Shown here: in pieces, positions 1 through 8,700 of the stretch
Position numbering within the stretch: the stretch's first letter is position 1
How the letters are laid out: each line of letters starts with the position of its first letter
Virus record (IMG/VR): IMGVR_UViG_3300021371_000068
Coordinates: 1-31,380 of that record
Strand: one strand, 5' to 3'
DNA length: 31,380 nt
DNA from: a virus
Position numbers and translations under genes: made by a program
Notes under the pieces: model-generated
The model's input: the letters and a program-made list of their open reading frames with translations, nothing else
Told to the model about the DNA's origin: nothing
Database searches by the model: none

Positions 1-2007
1 AATTGGGTTTAGTTTGTTTTGATACATTGTGTCACGCTGTCCTTGTGTAAGGCTAACTGCTTTAAACTCAGCTTCATTAGTAATATAACCAACTGCACTT
101 GCGTTTTGTACAACACCTCTTGTTAGCCCTGCTGGAGCAAACCACTGGAAGCTGATGTTGTCATTATATGCAAATGTATAAAGTGCCATATGACTTGGTG
201 GAACAACAACTGTTTTACCGTTTACTGGTTCTGTTGAACTACCTGCCGGATAGTATGCAGCACTGTATGTGTTGTTTGTTACCAACCCATCTTCACCATT
301 TTCAGTTGCCACTCCACTATTTTGTACCCAACTAACTGCATCTGTTGGATTCTTGTTCATTGGTGTGTCAATAATAATAAATGCTGTTTCACCACGATCA
401 CTGTTTAGTGTAACTAACTCATCAGTCAATTCAGGATAGTTAGGTGCTGCTAGTAGGCTGAATGAATTTTGTTCATCACGCAAATCTGTTCCTGCTGTTA
501 CTGCGGCCATTGCAGTTGCAACATACGCACGTTGTGCAAGACGTCCAAAGCGTCCACTTCCATCTGCATGATTTGATACAGCGTTTCTCCAGCCACCACT
601 TGCATTATATGCACGAACTGTATTTTTACTCTTAGCCATATTAACTAACATAATACCATCAGGGTAAACAGTTGCGTCTGGTGCACCAGTAACCGAATTA
701 CCAGCACTATCAGTTATGTCTGCAAATACAACACCATTTGATGTTGTTTGATCAGTGTTTGTATGCTTAACCCATGCAGCGCCATTATGTCTGTAAATTT
801 TTGGATAATCACGTTCGTTTGCTTGATATGCTCCACTTAGTGTTGTGTCAACCCAAACATCGCCATCAGCAAGTGCTAGGCCGCCACTGTCTGTTGTTGG
901 TGCAGTTGTACTATACTGAACATCTGTAGAAGCTGCCCAAGTATTGCTTGATGATTCATAGATATCTAAACTATTAATTGTGCTATCAAACCATAATTGG
1001 CCTACTGCGGCGGTTGCTGTTGGAAATGCAATGCTTGCATATATGCTTGTAGGAATTGCAATTGGGGCACCTACACTGCTTACTACTAAGATTTCAAATT
1101 GATCTGCACCTTCGGCTAACAAAACGCCGCCTGCTGCGGCACTTGATGTTAGTGCTGTTGCGCTAGAAGCATCTTGTGGAACGAATGTAGTAATGTCTGC
1201 ATTGTCTGATCCATCACTTACACCAACTGTTGTTTGTGCTACCCATGTATTGGTAGTTGTTGAGTACTTGTAAAATGACAAATAAACACCGTTACCTGGG
1301 CTAGTTGTTTTAACCCAAACATCTCCGTTACTTGGTGCTGCTGGTTCGCTATAGTGTGGTGCTAGTGTTGCGCCTGCTGTTGTCCAAGTCGCTCCACTTT
1401 CTTTATAATATTCAATACTGTTGCTTGTTGTTGAAATTACAACATGATAACCACCAACTGGCACTGGGCTTGCTACAGGTGCTGTTCCTATAGCGCCACT
1501 AATAACTTCAACTGTTGGTATTTTATTTTCCCATAGTCCACTTGTACTATTATATACATGTATACCATATTTTGTTGCATCAGTATCTAACCAATATGCA
1601 TTATTTGTAGCAAATGATGCTGTTGGTTCAACTGTTGATGCTTCTAGTCCACCTAAGTCTACGTTTGCTCGTACAATGTATGCACTTGCTCCCTGACCCA
1701 AGTAACTATAGGCTGCTAATAATCCGTATTCACTGGTTTCACTGCCTTGTGTAATTGTTGTGCCTACAGTAGTAAATGTTGGGTTACCAAAAAACTGTGT
1801 TAGTTCACGCTGTGAAGTTACTCTAACTACATCTCCAGCCGTAGCTGCTTTTGTATATTTGGCAATACCATCTGATTCACTACCAGTAGGATCTGTCTTA
1901 TTCTCTCTTGTTGCTACTACAATTAGTGGTACTGTTCCGTTTCCGGCTGCGCCATATGCGCTTTCATCAGTTACACTAACCTGTACGCCTGGTGATACTA
2001 AAGCCAT
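1..2007 (-). CDS. 18: Contractile tail sheath protein (T4 gp18-like), C-terminus cut by window edge
   Basis: This is the subunit of the contractile sheath around the tail tube. The N-terminus MALVSPGVQV and the following ESAYG segment are typical of marine T4-like sheath proteins. The last visible residues, RDTMYQNKLNPI, match the conserved sheath core segment that precedes the C-terminal domain. The reading frame is open for about 669 codons and runs off the left edge, so the protein is already longer than T4 gp18 (about 659 residues). The extra length lies around residues 134-414, which hold about five imperfect repeats with Trp/Tyr-rich turns (for example GDVWV, GQLWF). These probably form surface-exposed insertions. 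The ATG is preceded by a strong GAGGAG ribosome site and, further upstream, a late promoter. The family call is firm; the role of the inserted repeats is inference. Confidence 0.9.
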   Translation of the reverse strand, partial: MALVSPGVQVSVTDESAYGAAGNGTVPLIVVATRENKTDPTGSESDGIAKYTKAATAGDVVRVTSQRELTQFFGNPTFTTVGTTITQGSETSEYGLLAAYSYLGQGASAYIVRANVDLGGLEASTVEPTASFATNNAYWLDTDATKYGIHVYNSTSGLWENKIPTVEVISGAIGTAPVASPVPVGGYHVVISTTSNSIEYYKESGATWTTAGATLAPHYSEPAAPSNGDVWVKTTSPGNGVYLSFYKYSTTTNTWVAQTTVGVSDGSDNADITTFVPQDASSATALTSSAAAGGVLLAEGADQFEILVVSSVGAPIAIPTSIYASIAFPTATAAVGQLWFDSTINSLDIYESSSNTWAASTDVQYSTTAPTTDSGGLALADGDVWVDTTLSGAYQANERDYPKIYRHNGAAWVKHTNTDQTTSNGVVFADITDSAGNSVTGAPDATVYPDGIMLVNMAKSKNTVRAYNASGGWRNAVSNHADGSGRFGRLAQRAYVATAMAAVTAGTDLRDEQNSFSLLAAPNYPELTDELVTLNSDRGETAFIIIDTPMNKNPTDAVSWVQNSGVATENGEDGLVTNNTYSAAYYPAGSSTEPVNGKTVVVPPSHMALYTFAYNDNISFQWFAPAGLTRGVVQNASAVGYITNEAEFKAVSLTQGQRDTMYQNKLNPI

Positions 2008-2042
2008 ATTTTATCTCCTCTGGTTATATCTATCGCTGCTAG

Positions 2043-2050
2043 TATTTATT
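2043..2050 (-). promoter_or_regulatory. T4-type late promoter upstream of the sheath gene
   Basis: On the minus strand this reads AATAAATA, one base from the T4 late consensus TATAAATA. It lies 35 bases before the sheath ATG, leaving room for a leader that carries the GAGGAG ribosome site. The same motif occurs before several other structural genes in the window. Confidence 0.65.
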
Positions 2051-2081
2051 AGAATAGCTATATATCAGGGGCGAAACAAGG

Positions 2082-2099
2082 GTTAACTACGTGGTTAAC
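2082..2099. repeat. Short inverted repeat over the dNMP kinase stop codon
   Basis: Two copies of GTTAAC are separated by six bases and can pair as a 6-bp stem. The repeat overlaps the stop codon of the dNMP kinase gene (2095-2097). No clear U-tract follows on the minus strand, so a terminator role is possible but weakly supported. Confidence 0.25.
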
Positions 2100-2607
2100 T
2101 TGTACTATAAGGATCAATATGTGAAATAAGTGCATGTACATTAAATTCTAAATCCGCTAATGTACCGTTGTTGTCAATTGTATAGTCAGACATCCATTGT
2201 TCTAAACTCATACTATTTTTACTTTCAGGTGGAAGGTGATCGCTTCTATCAACCCATATACAATAGTCAAACACACCTGTATTCTTCATTGCATAAAATT
2301 CTTTTTTGTTACGTAGTCCACAATAGATATCATAAGCATTAAACATTTCTCTACCTAGTGTAGCAGGATCTGGAACATTGTAGTCGCAAATAGCTTCATA
2401 CCATTCTTGACGATGGCTATGCCTGTCAGCATAACATTCTTCTTCGTTAGCGTAGCCATACTTGTCTTTCAAGTCGTCATAGATAAACAACTTACTACAA
2501 AATTTGCTACTACTTTCAAATGTGTATCCATACGTATCTCTGAGTATCTCACAGACAGTATCTTTGCCATGGCGTCCATGACCTATTACTAGTAATTTTA
2601 ATTTCAT
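2095..2607 (-). CDS. 1: Deoxynucleoside monophosphate kinase-like P-loop protein (T4 gene 1 type)
   Basis: Proteins of this type phosphorylate dNMPs to dNDPs for phage DNA synthesis in the host cytoplasm. A Walker A loop GHGRHGKDT sits at residues 9-17, directly after a short hydrophobic strand (LKLLVIG), as in nucleotide kinases; the KD(T/S) ending is typical of phage dNMP kinases. At 170 residues it is shorter than T4 gp1 (241). A later segment, DYCIWVDR (about residues 114-121), may be a core strand with part of the lid region. The start is fixed because the P-loop begins only nine residues in. The gene sits between two structural genes and has its own perfect sigma70-type promoter and no ribosome site. 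Substrate specificity cannot be read from the sequence; a more general P-loop nucleotide kinase is the alternative. Confidence 0.75.
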   Translation of the reverse strand: MKLKLLVIGHGRHGKDTVCEILRDTYGYTFESSSKFCSKLFIYDDLKDKYGYANEEECYADRHSHRQEWYEAICDYNVPDPATLGREMFNAYDIYCGLRNKKEFYAMKNTGVFDYCIWVDRSDHLPPESKNSMSLEQWMSDYTIDNNGTLADLEFNVHALISHIDPYSTS

Positions 2608-2613
2608 GTTTAT

Positions 2614-2642
2614 ATTATAATTGGATCAGGACTGTTTGTCAA
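2614..2642 (-). promoter_or_regulatory. Perfect consensus sigma70 promoter for the dNMP kinase
   Basis: On the minus strand TTGACA (2637-2642) and TATAAT (2614-2619) are separated by exactly 17 bases, matching the bacterial housekeeping consensus at all 12 positions. The -35 box overlaps the TGA stop of the gp13-like gene. Only six bases (ATAAAC) lie between the -10 box and the ATG, so the expected start of transcription is the A of the start codon. No Shine-Dalgarno sequence is present. This points to early, host-polymerase transcription and a leaderless message. Confidence 0.8.
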
Positions 2643-3379
2643 CCGATAATTATACCTAAGCCAGCTTGGCCATCAGTATAAGTTTTAAGTTCATCATCTA
2701 GTTTGTCGATTGCATTTTGTGCATCCATACGTAACATGTCTGCATTTAAACTTGTACCGCCTTGTGGACCAGCAATTGTGTTAAATTTACCACGAGCTTC
2801 TGCTAACATTAACTTTGAGTATGCCAATGATAGTTCTTTAATCCATGGTAAACTATATGTGTCTGTTAATAACTCTTCTTCACTACGATACTTGTATACA
2901 TGAAGGTAAACTGAATCAGTTGCTTTTACTTTACGATGGATAAACAACTTCTTTGTAGCAGTGTTCCATGTAAATATCATTTCCTTACCAAAAAGACGCC
3001 CAAGTGCTTCACGATGTTGAGATAGTGCATCAAATGTTGCCATGCCGCCAGCCCTGCCACTGTTTATTAGCATATTGTTTAAGTATGCTGTTTCAAATGG
3101 TTCAATTGCCCCTCCAGCACTACCATCAACAGTACCAGTACCACGTCTATAGATAGTATAAACTTCAATGATGTCATCAGTTAATGTGTAATCTGATACA
3201 TCAACTTGCAATTGTAGTTCAATAAATGATTCTTCAACAGCATTTTCACTACGTTGTCTATACTTTTCAAATGCTTTACGGATGGCGAGATCGTAGTGCT
3301 CAGGATCGAGCTCTACGTCTACCATTTGTCCGCCTAAGCGAAGCTCTATTTCTTTGATTAATTCGTCACGTTTTGCCAT
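2639..3379 (-). CDS. 13: Neck / head-completion protein, gp13-like
   Basis: T4 gp13 joins the DNA-filled head to the tail through the neck. This 246-residue protein shows the gp13 pattern in order. The N-terminal helix region has LRLGG and then ELDPEHYDLAIRKAFEKY (T4: [29 protein letters not shown]). A beta segment DDIIEVYTIYR follows, then a WIKELSLAYSK helix (T4: WVKDYATALAKEL), and a C-terminal helix ending LGIIIG (T4: FGILVG). It is shorter than T4 gp13 (309 residues), with the middle loop reduced. It lies downstream of the unknown basic protein. It has a late promoter five bases before its ATG and no ribosome site. The homology is judged by eye from remembered T4 sequence. Confidence 0.78.
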   Translation of the reverse strand: MAKRDELIKEIELRLGGQMVDVELDPEHYDLAIRKAFEKYRQRSENAVEESFIELQLQVDVSDYTLTDDIIEVYTIYRRGTGTVDGSAGGAIEPFETAYLNNMLINSGRAGGMATFDALSQHREALGRLFGKEMIFTWNTATKKLFIHRKVKATDSVYLHVYKYRSEEELLTDTYSLPWIKELSLAYSKLMLAEARGKFNTIAGPQGGTSLNADMLRMDAQNAIDKLDDELKTYTDGQAGLGIIIG

Positions 3380-3384
3380 GCAAG

Positions 3385-3392
3385 TATTTATA
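3385..3392 (-). promoter_or_regulatory. Consensus T4-type late promoter abutting the gp13-like start
   Basis: On the minus strand this reads TATAAATA, the exact T4 late consensus. It lies between the TAG stop of the upstream gene (3393-3395) and the gp13-like ATG. The gap to the ATG is five bases (CTTGC), so with T4 spacing the first transcribed base is the A of the ATG. There is no Shine-Dalgarno sequence. Confidence 0.75.
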
Positions 3393-4547
3393 CTATTTGA
3401 AGGCTTTTAATATTACCGTATCAGCATTTAAGCGTCCATTCATTTTAATATCAGTTGTTTTTAGATATCCAAACTGTGTTTTTAGTTTGTGCTTAGTTAC
3501 TGTTTTCCAGTTAGGCAATACTTCATTTGGCTTACGTACTGTTTTCTGTCTACTACGCTTTTCATCAAAGAACTGAAGTGTGGTTCCTTTAACTTGAAAA
3601 GTAGTATGCTCTTCTGCATAATAAATTCCAAGTTTACGAGTTTTACAGTTAAACACTACTAATGCAGTTGCACCAATAATCTCTTGTGGAGGGATACTAC
3701 TGATACCAAAGTCTGCATCACTTGATTTAAACTTGAGTTTCTTAACAAGATCTGCCGCACTTCTTTCTTTAGGTTTACGAACTGCACGAGTTTGTTTCTT
3801 TTCAGCACGAATGATATCAAGTGCTTGAAAAATACGTTGGTAAAAATTATGTAACTCTTTTTTCTCTTTTGTGCTTAGATGGTTATAACCTTCTGCTAAC
3901 TGTTGTTGCATGTCATCTTGTTTTTTAGCAGGAGGCAAATTAACAAGTTCAGTTAATTCTTCATATGCACCTTCATAAAACTTTTGTATAAAACGAGCAT
4001 GTCCTAGATTAATTTCTAGCTTACGGAATAATTTTAGAGGTTGTTTGTCTTTAAGTGGATTCTTTTTAGGATCACGAATCCAATCATCTTCCCATTGGTC
4101 TAGTTCTTCCATTTTGTCAACAGTTGCTTCTAGTAGTCTTTCTTGGATACTAGGTATGTATTTTACTTTTTTTGTAGCTTCTTCTGCTTTCTTGATGTCT
4201 ACAATTTTTTTGCCTTCTTCAGCAAGTGACATAATCCACTTGTCCAACTTACCAACATAATCAGGATGTAAGATTTCTGGCTTATTTTCTTCAACAAACG
4301 CCGCAGTAGCGTAATGGCTTTTTCCACCAATCTTCCAATCAGGCAATTTGCTAATAGCCTGTTGTACTTCTTTATCATAATTTTTCTTAATATAACTTTT
4401 GACTTTATTAAGCCACTCTTTTGACTCCATCAAATAATGAATATGATACTGAGTGCCATGCCAACTAGTTAATGGAACCATATCCCAAGCACCCTTACGA
4501 CGAGTTGCACGTACAGTTTTCTTTTTACGAGTTGCTGTTTTAGCCAT
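3393..4547 (-). CDS. Uncharacterised basic, helical protein
   Basis: I do not recognise this 384-residue protein. The first 20 residues are strongly basic (KTATRKKKTVRATRRK), consistent with nucleic-acid binding or a cleavable leader. The central part (about residues 100-260) is rich in Lys, Glu and Gln and probably helical or coiled-coil. The C-terminal 110 residues look like a compact beta-rich domain (IIGATALVVFNCKTRKLGIY, then TTLQFFDEKR). Proteins of this size and style occur in marine T4-like phages without assigned function. The ATG has a good AGGAGAG ribosome site four bases away. A perfect TTGACA box upstream suggests it may be expressed from a host-type promoter. It is divergent from the gp14-like gene and upstream of gp13-like, so a structural or DNA-associated role is possible. 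Confidence 0.8.
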   Translation of the reverse strand: MAKTATRKKKTVRATRRKGAWDMVPLTSWHGTQYHIHYLMESKEWLNKVKSYIKKNYDKEVQQAISKLPDWKIGGKSHYATAAFVEENKPEILHPDYVGKLDKWIMSLAEEGKKIVDIKKAEEATKKVKYIPSIQERLLEATVDKMEELDQWEDDWIRDPKKNPLKDKQPLKLFRKLEINLGHARFIQKFYEGAYEELTELVNLPPAKKQDDMQQQLAEGYNHLSTKEKKELHNFYQRIFQALDIIRAEKKQTRAVRKPKERSAADLVKKLKFKSSDADFGISSIPPQEIIGATALVVFNCKTRKLGIYYAEEHTTFQVKGTTLQFFDEKRSRQKTVRKPNEVLPNWKTVTKHKLKTQFGYLKTTDIKMNGRLNADTVILKAFK

Positions 4548-4582
4548 TATACTCTCCTAAACTATTGCTGTTACTTATAAAC

Positions 4583-4609
4583 GGTATACTATTTTGAAAG
4601 CAATGTCAA
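4583..4609 (-). promoter_or_regulatory. Possible sigma70-type promoter for the basic protein gene
   Basis: On the minus strand a perfect TTGACA (4604-4609) is followed after 15 bases by TATACC (4583-4588). The spacer is short and the -10 box matches four of six positions, so activity is uncertain. It lies in the 77-base divergent region shared with the plus-strand late promoter. Confidence 0.4.
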
Positions 4610-4611
4610 GC

Positions 4612-4619
4612 CATAAATA
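4612..4619 (+). promoter_or_regulatory. T4-type late promoter abutting the gp14-like start
   Basis: CATAAATA ends five bases (TACAT) before the ATG at 4625, the same spacing as in front of the gp13-like gene on the other strand. No Shine-Dalgarno sequence lies between, so a leaderless late transcript is predicted. It is the only clear promoter for the plus-strand block 4625-11789. Confidence 0.65.
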
Positions 4620-4624
4620 TACAT

Positions 4625-5767
4625 ATGCCACGTTTAACACTTTATAAACCGACAAAAACTAATGATTTTCACTTTATGGATCGCCAGATCCGTGAACAAT
4701 TTTGGATTGGCGGGACTGGTGTCAATGTACACAAGTATGTAGGACCAGCAGTACAGCCTGATCAAAATGATCCATCACAGCCTAATTACATTGAGGGTCG
4801 TGAGGTTGATCCGCTAAGTGGAGATTTTATTAATATTGACAGCATTATAAATGAAACAAAAATACAGGACTTATTGTTTTTGGAAAATAGAGATCGCAAA
4901 TATGATCCAGACATTTATGATCTGCGTGGTATATACAATGTACAAGATAACGATTTTGATTTAACACAATTTGGAATGTTTTTAGCAAACGATCAATTTT
5001 ATATGACATTTCATATTAATGATATGGTTCAATTACTTGGTAGAAAACTATTACCAGGCGATGTACTAGAGTTACCACATTTACGTGATGATTTATTATT
5101 AGATGCAAACAAAACTCCAATAAGTAAATATTATGTGGTAGCTGATGGAAACCGAGGAGCAGAGGGATTTAGCCAAACTTGGTATCCACACATTTGGCGT
5201 GTAAAACTTAATCCACTTACAGATGCACAAGAGTTTAATGACATACTTGGAGATGCTAGTGATAGCACATCATTGAACAGTGACATAAGCATGTACAAAT
5301 CAGAGTTTAATGTTAGTGATGCAGTTGTAGCAAGTGCAACACAGGATGATCCAGATGGTACTAGTTTACTAGACCACCTGTATGGATTTGACCACCCAAC
5401 GGCTGGCGGTGTTGTAATACAGGATAACACATACAATCATGGAGAAACAATAGCAAGTGGAACTGCGTTTCCGTCAACTGCAAATGAAGGTGAATATTTT
5501 ATTAGAACAGACTTCAGTCCAAACCGTATGTTTGTAAGAAGAGGTTCTAAATGGAACAGAAGTTATGATAATGTAACTGACAAGACTTGGGTAGACCGTA
5601 CATATAACGCAAGTGATTATATTACAGAAGATGCCAAGTCAATGGTAAACGATGAAGAATTTAATAGGAAGCAAGCAATAAGTGATGTTATTCTGCCACG
5701 TCCAGACAATAAAGTTAATAGCGAATATGTTGAAGACGGTTATGTAGCAGATGATTACGTCCTTTAA
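4625..5767 (+). CDS. gp14-like neck / structural protein of marine T4-like phages
   Basis: This 380-residue protein has the order of elements I associate with a structural family conserved in marine T4-like phages. It starts with an N-terminal FHFMDRQIREQFWIGGTGV, then IQDLLFLENRDRKYDPDIYD. A beta-rich core follows, containing QFGMFLANDQFYMTFHIND, GDVLELPHL, YYVVADG and TWYPHIWRVKLNPL. The core pattern (a FGM strand, then G-D-x-[IL]-x-x-P before a further strand) resembles T4 gp14, which completes the head-tail neck, so I call it gp14-like. It could instead be a second, separate neck or connector protein. A C-terminal module (about residues 295-320, GEYFIRTDFSPNRMFVRRG then W) belongs to the repeat family also found in the sheath and adhesins. 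It has a leaderless-type late promoter and precedes the fibre genes by 11 bases. Confidence 0.6.
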   Translation: MPRLTLYKPTKTNDFHFMDRQIREQFWIGGTGVNVHKYVGPAVQPDQNDPSQPNYIEGREVDPLSGDFINIDSIINETKIQDLLFLENRDRKYDPDIYDLRGIYNVQDNDFDLTQFGMFLANDQFYMTFHINDMVQLLGRKLLPGDVLELPHLRDDLLLDANKTPISKYYVVADGNRGAEGFSQTWYPHIWRVKLNPLTDAQEFNDILGDASDSTSLNSDISMYKSEFNVSDAVVASATQDDPDGTSLLDHLYGFDHPTAGGVVIQDNTYNHGETIASGTAFPSTANEGEYFIRTDFSPNRMFVRRGSKWNRSYDNVTDKTWVDRTYNASDYITEDAKSMVNDEEFNRKQAISDVILPRPDNKVNSEYVEDGYVADDYVL

Positions 5768-5778
5768 GGAAAAACAAA

Positions 5779-8700
5779 ATGGCAATAGTAAAAAGATTAA
5801 CTAAAGGTGCAGCATTAACTCATACAGAGTTAGACGGAAACTTCACTGATTTAGATGGACGGGTAACTACTCTAGAAAATACAGCAGACAGTGATAGTCA
5901 AACACTAACACTAGCTGGTGATAACTTAACTATTAGCGGAGGAAATACTGTTGATTTAAGTACAATTGGTGGTCTTAATAATTTAGTTGAAGACACAACC
6001 CCACAACTTGGTGGTGCACTAGACTTAAATGGTAATGCTATTACTGGACCAGATGGTTCTAGCATACAAGAATCAATAGGCGTATTAACAATTGCTGGTA
6101 CTAACGGTATTAACATACGTAGTTCTGGAACAAATAATATTACTATTGGTGATCAAGGTGGTGATGTCATTATTGGACAGAATGGCAAAACCGTAGATTT
6201 TGTAGCAGGATCTACAATTGATTTTACAGGAACCACTGCAACAGGACTTACTTTGTCACAAAGCATCGATAGTTTAACTGATGTAGATACAAGTACTACA
6301 CCTCCAGGTGTTGGACAAGTTTTAAAATGGGATGGGTCTGTAAATAAATGGCTACCAGCAAACGATTCCAGTGGATCTGGTGGCATTACGCTATCAGCAT
6401 TAAGTGTAACACAAGCAAGTGCAGGAACAGCTGGATTAGTTTATAATAATGTAACTGGTGTGTTTACATATACACCACCAGATTTGTCCAGTTACTTAAC
6501 AAGTGTTCCAGCACAATCATTTGCAAGTTTAACAGGCAAACCAACTACCATTGCAGGTTATGGAATTACTGATGCCGCTAGTGGATATGGCGACAGTGAT
6601 GTTGCAACTTACCTAAATGGTAATTTAGACACAAGTATTATTCCAGATACAAATGCTACATATGATATCGGTAGTGCAAGTAACAAAATTAGACACTTAT
6701 TCTTAAGTGATAACTCTTTATATATTGGTGATAACACACTTAGGACTTCAGGCAGCAATTTATTGTTGAACAACACGATGGTCAATGCGGATACGGAATA
6801 CAACAACGGTGCAATCATTGATGTTACAGGCGAAGGTAGCGACTTCTTTAAACGAGAACTTACAGTTAATGGTGTAAGGATTATGGGTGCCGGTGGAGTA
6901 GGTGGACAAACAGCAGTTCCAGATGCATGGTTAGAAAAAGTTGGTCGTATGTTTGAACTGTTCTTAGATCCAACCGGTTCAGGTATTACTGAATCTGCAC
7001 AAAGAACTGTAATTAAAACATTAAGCGGTGATACAGGTACTTATCATGCGGCAGTTGGACCAACAATACAAAGAGTAGCAAGAGGTGCTGGTGCAGACTA
7101 TAGCACAAACTTCTTAACAGATCCTGGAATTATATTTTGGAACCTAACAAACTTGTTTAATAATACTGTTCAAAACGATATGGTTTGGTATTTAAATTCA
7201 ACAGGTAGTGGGTATGGCGACGGTGACACTGATGCACAAGAAGTAATTGAACACGTTTTCCACACACTACACATGCACGGACTTGACGCAGTATCATTAA
7301 AAATGTATCCTAGTATAAGTTCAGATTGGAACACTGGTCCATTGTATAATGCAATGGTAGAAGCATACGACGGCGGATTTTGGGACTCATCAGGATACGG
7401 TGGAGCAGACTTTAAGACTGATTCAGCAGCATTTGAAGTTGCGGCAAAAGAATATTTGTATCTACTAAACTTTGCTATGTTTGACTACTCAGACTTGTGG
7501 GACGGTGCTAGTCTTAGTCCTGAATGGGCTGATAGTGTTAAGACCCCAGCAGGTGTACAATCAAATTTAACGCTAGGTTATGCATTATATAATAGTTATA
7601 TTGCTCCAGTTATTAGTAAGCCATCACTTACTACTATCAGAAGCATATTCCAAGACGGTAATACACCAGCACAAGACGATCCAAGTCAATATGGTGCATC
7701 AGGATATGTAGTTGATGTATTTAATGGCGAATTTGGTTCATTAGCAGGTAAACCAACTACACTAGCAGGTTATGGAATAACAGATGCGGCAACATTAAGC
7801 AATATGGCACCAACAGGTGCAGTTGACTTTACAGGTGCTACTTCAATTGATTTCAATACAGTAACAATTAATAACTTAGAATTTGCAGATATTTCTGCAA
7901 CACCAACTACACTTGCAGGTTACGGAATTACAGATGCAGTCAGTGGCACAGGTTTAAATGCGTCAATTGATGGACATTTAAACACTGGTACTGCAACAGG
8001 CGGCCAAATACTAAGTTGGAATGGTAGTGATTATGCTTGGGTAGCAGATCAAACTGGCATTTCTCCAACCCTGAATACTGCTGGTAATACTGGTACAGGC
8101 AGTGTTGCACTTGCTAGTGAAACATTAACAGTGACTGGTACAACTGGACAAATTAATGTAGATGCGGCATCTTTTGCACTAAGTTTTAGTTTAGATAGTG
8201 ACATCAACAGTATCACAAGTATCAGTTTTGAAGGTACAACACCAGATACAAATGAAACAAAACTTCAGGCAACTGATCCAACAGCAGACAGAACAATCAA
8301 CTTACCAGATGCAACTGGTAATTTGCCATTGCTAGAAACATCAAACCTATTCACCAACGATTTCAAGGTAGAAGAAGCCTACAGTGCTACACCTACCAAC
8401 AAGTTTTTTGAAGTAGAAACTGGTGCTGGTAACAATAGATTTATGCGTAGTGGCATTAACATGAGCGGTTTTGGCACAGGCGTAGCGCCTGGTGTTGATC
8501 TAACTTCATATCGTTCAAGCCCAGCAGATGGTGACGCAGGACCAGAACTTGTGTTTAGAGCAAGTACAGCTGGTTCTTCCGGTTCAGTTATTGCGACAAT
8601 TGAAACAAAAGTAATTGCTACAGCAAGTGGAGCAGAAACTACTGAAGTCAGTATACACACTGACAATGCAGGAACATCTGTAACTCCATTCAAAATAACA

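Noticed and set aside
7231-7300. Zinc protease motif in the fibre insert.
   Set aside because: The sequence has EHVFH, not HExxH, so a zincin assignment is not supported; only a possible metal site is reported.
6520-7940. Repeated DNA units in the long fibre that might be taken for a repeat array or CRISPR.
   Set aside because: They encode the GYGITDA linker, are irregularly spaced and in frame, and have no spacer structure.
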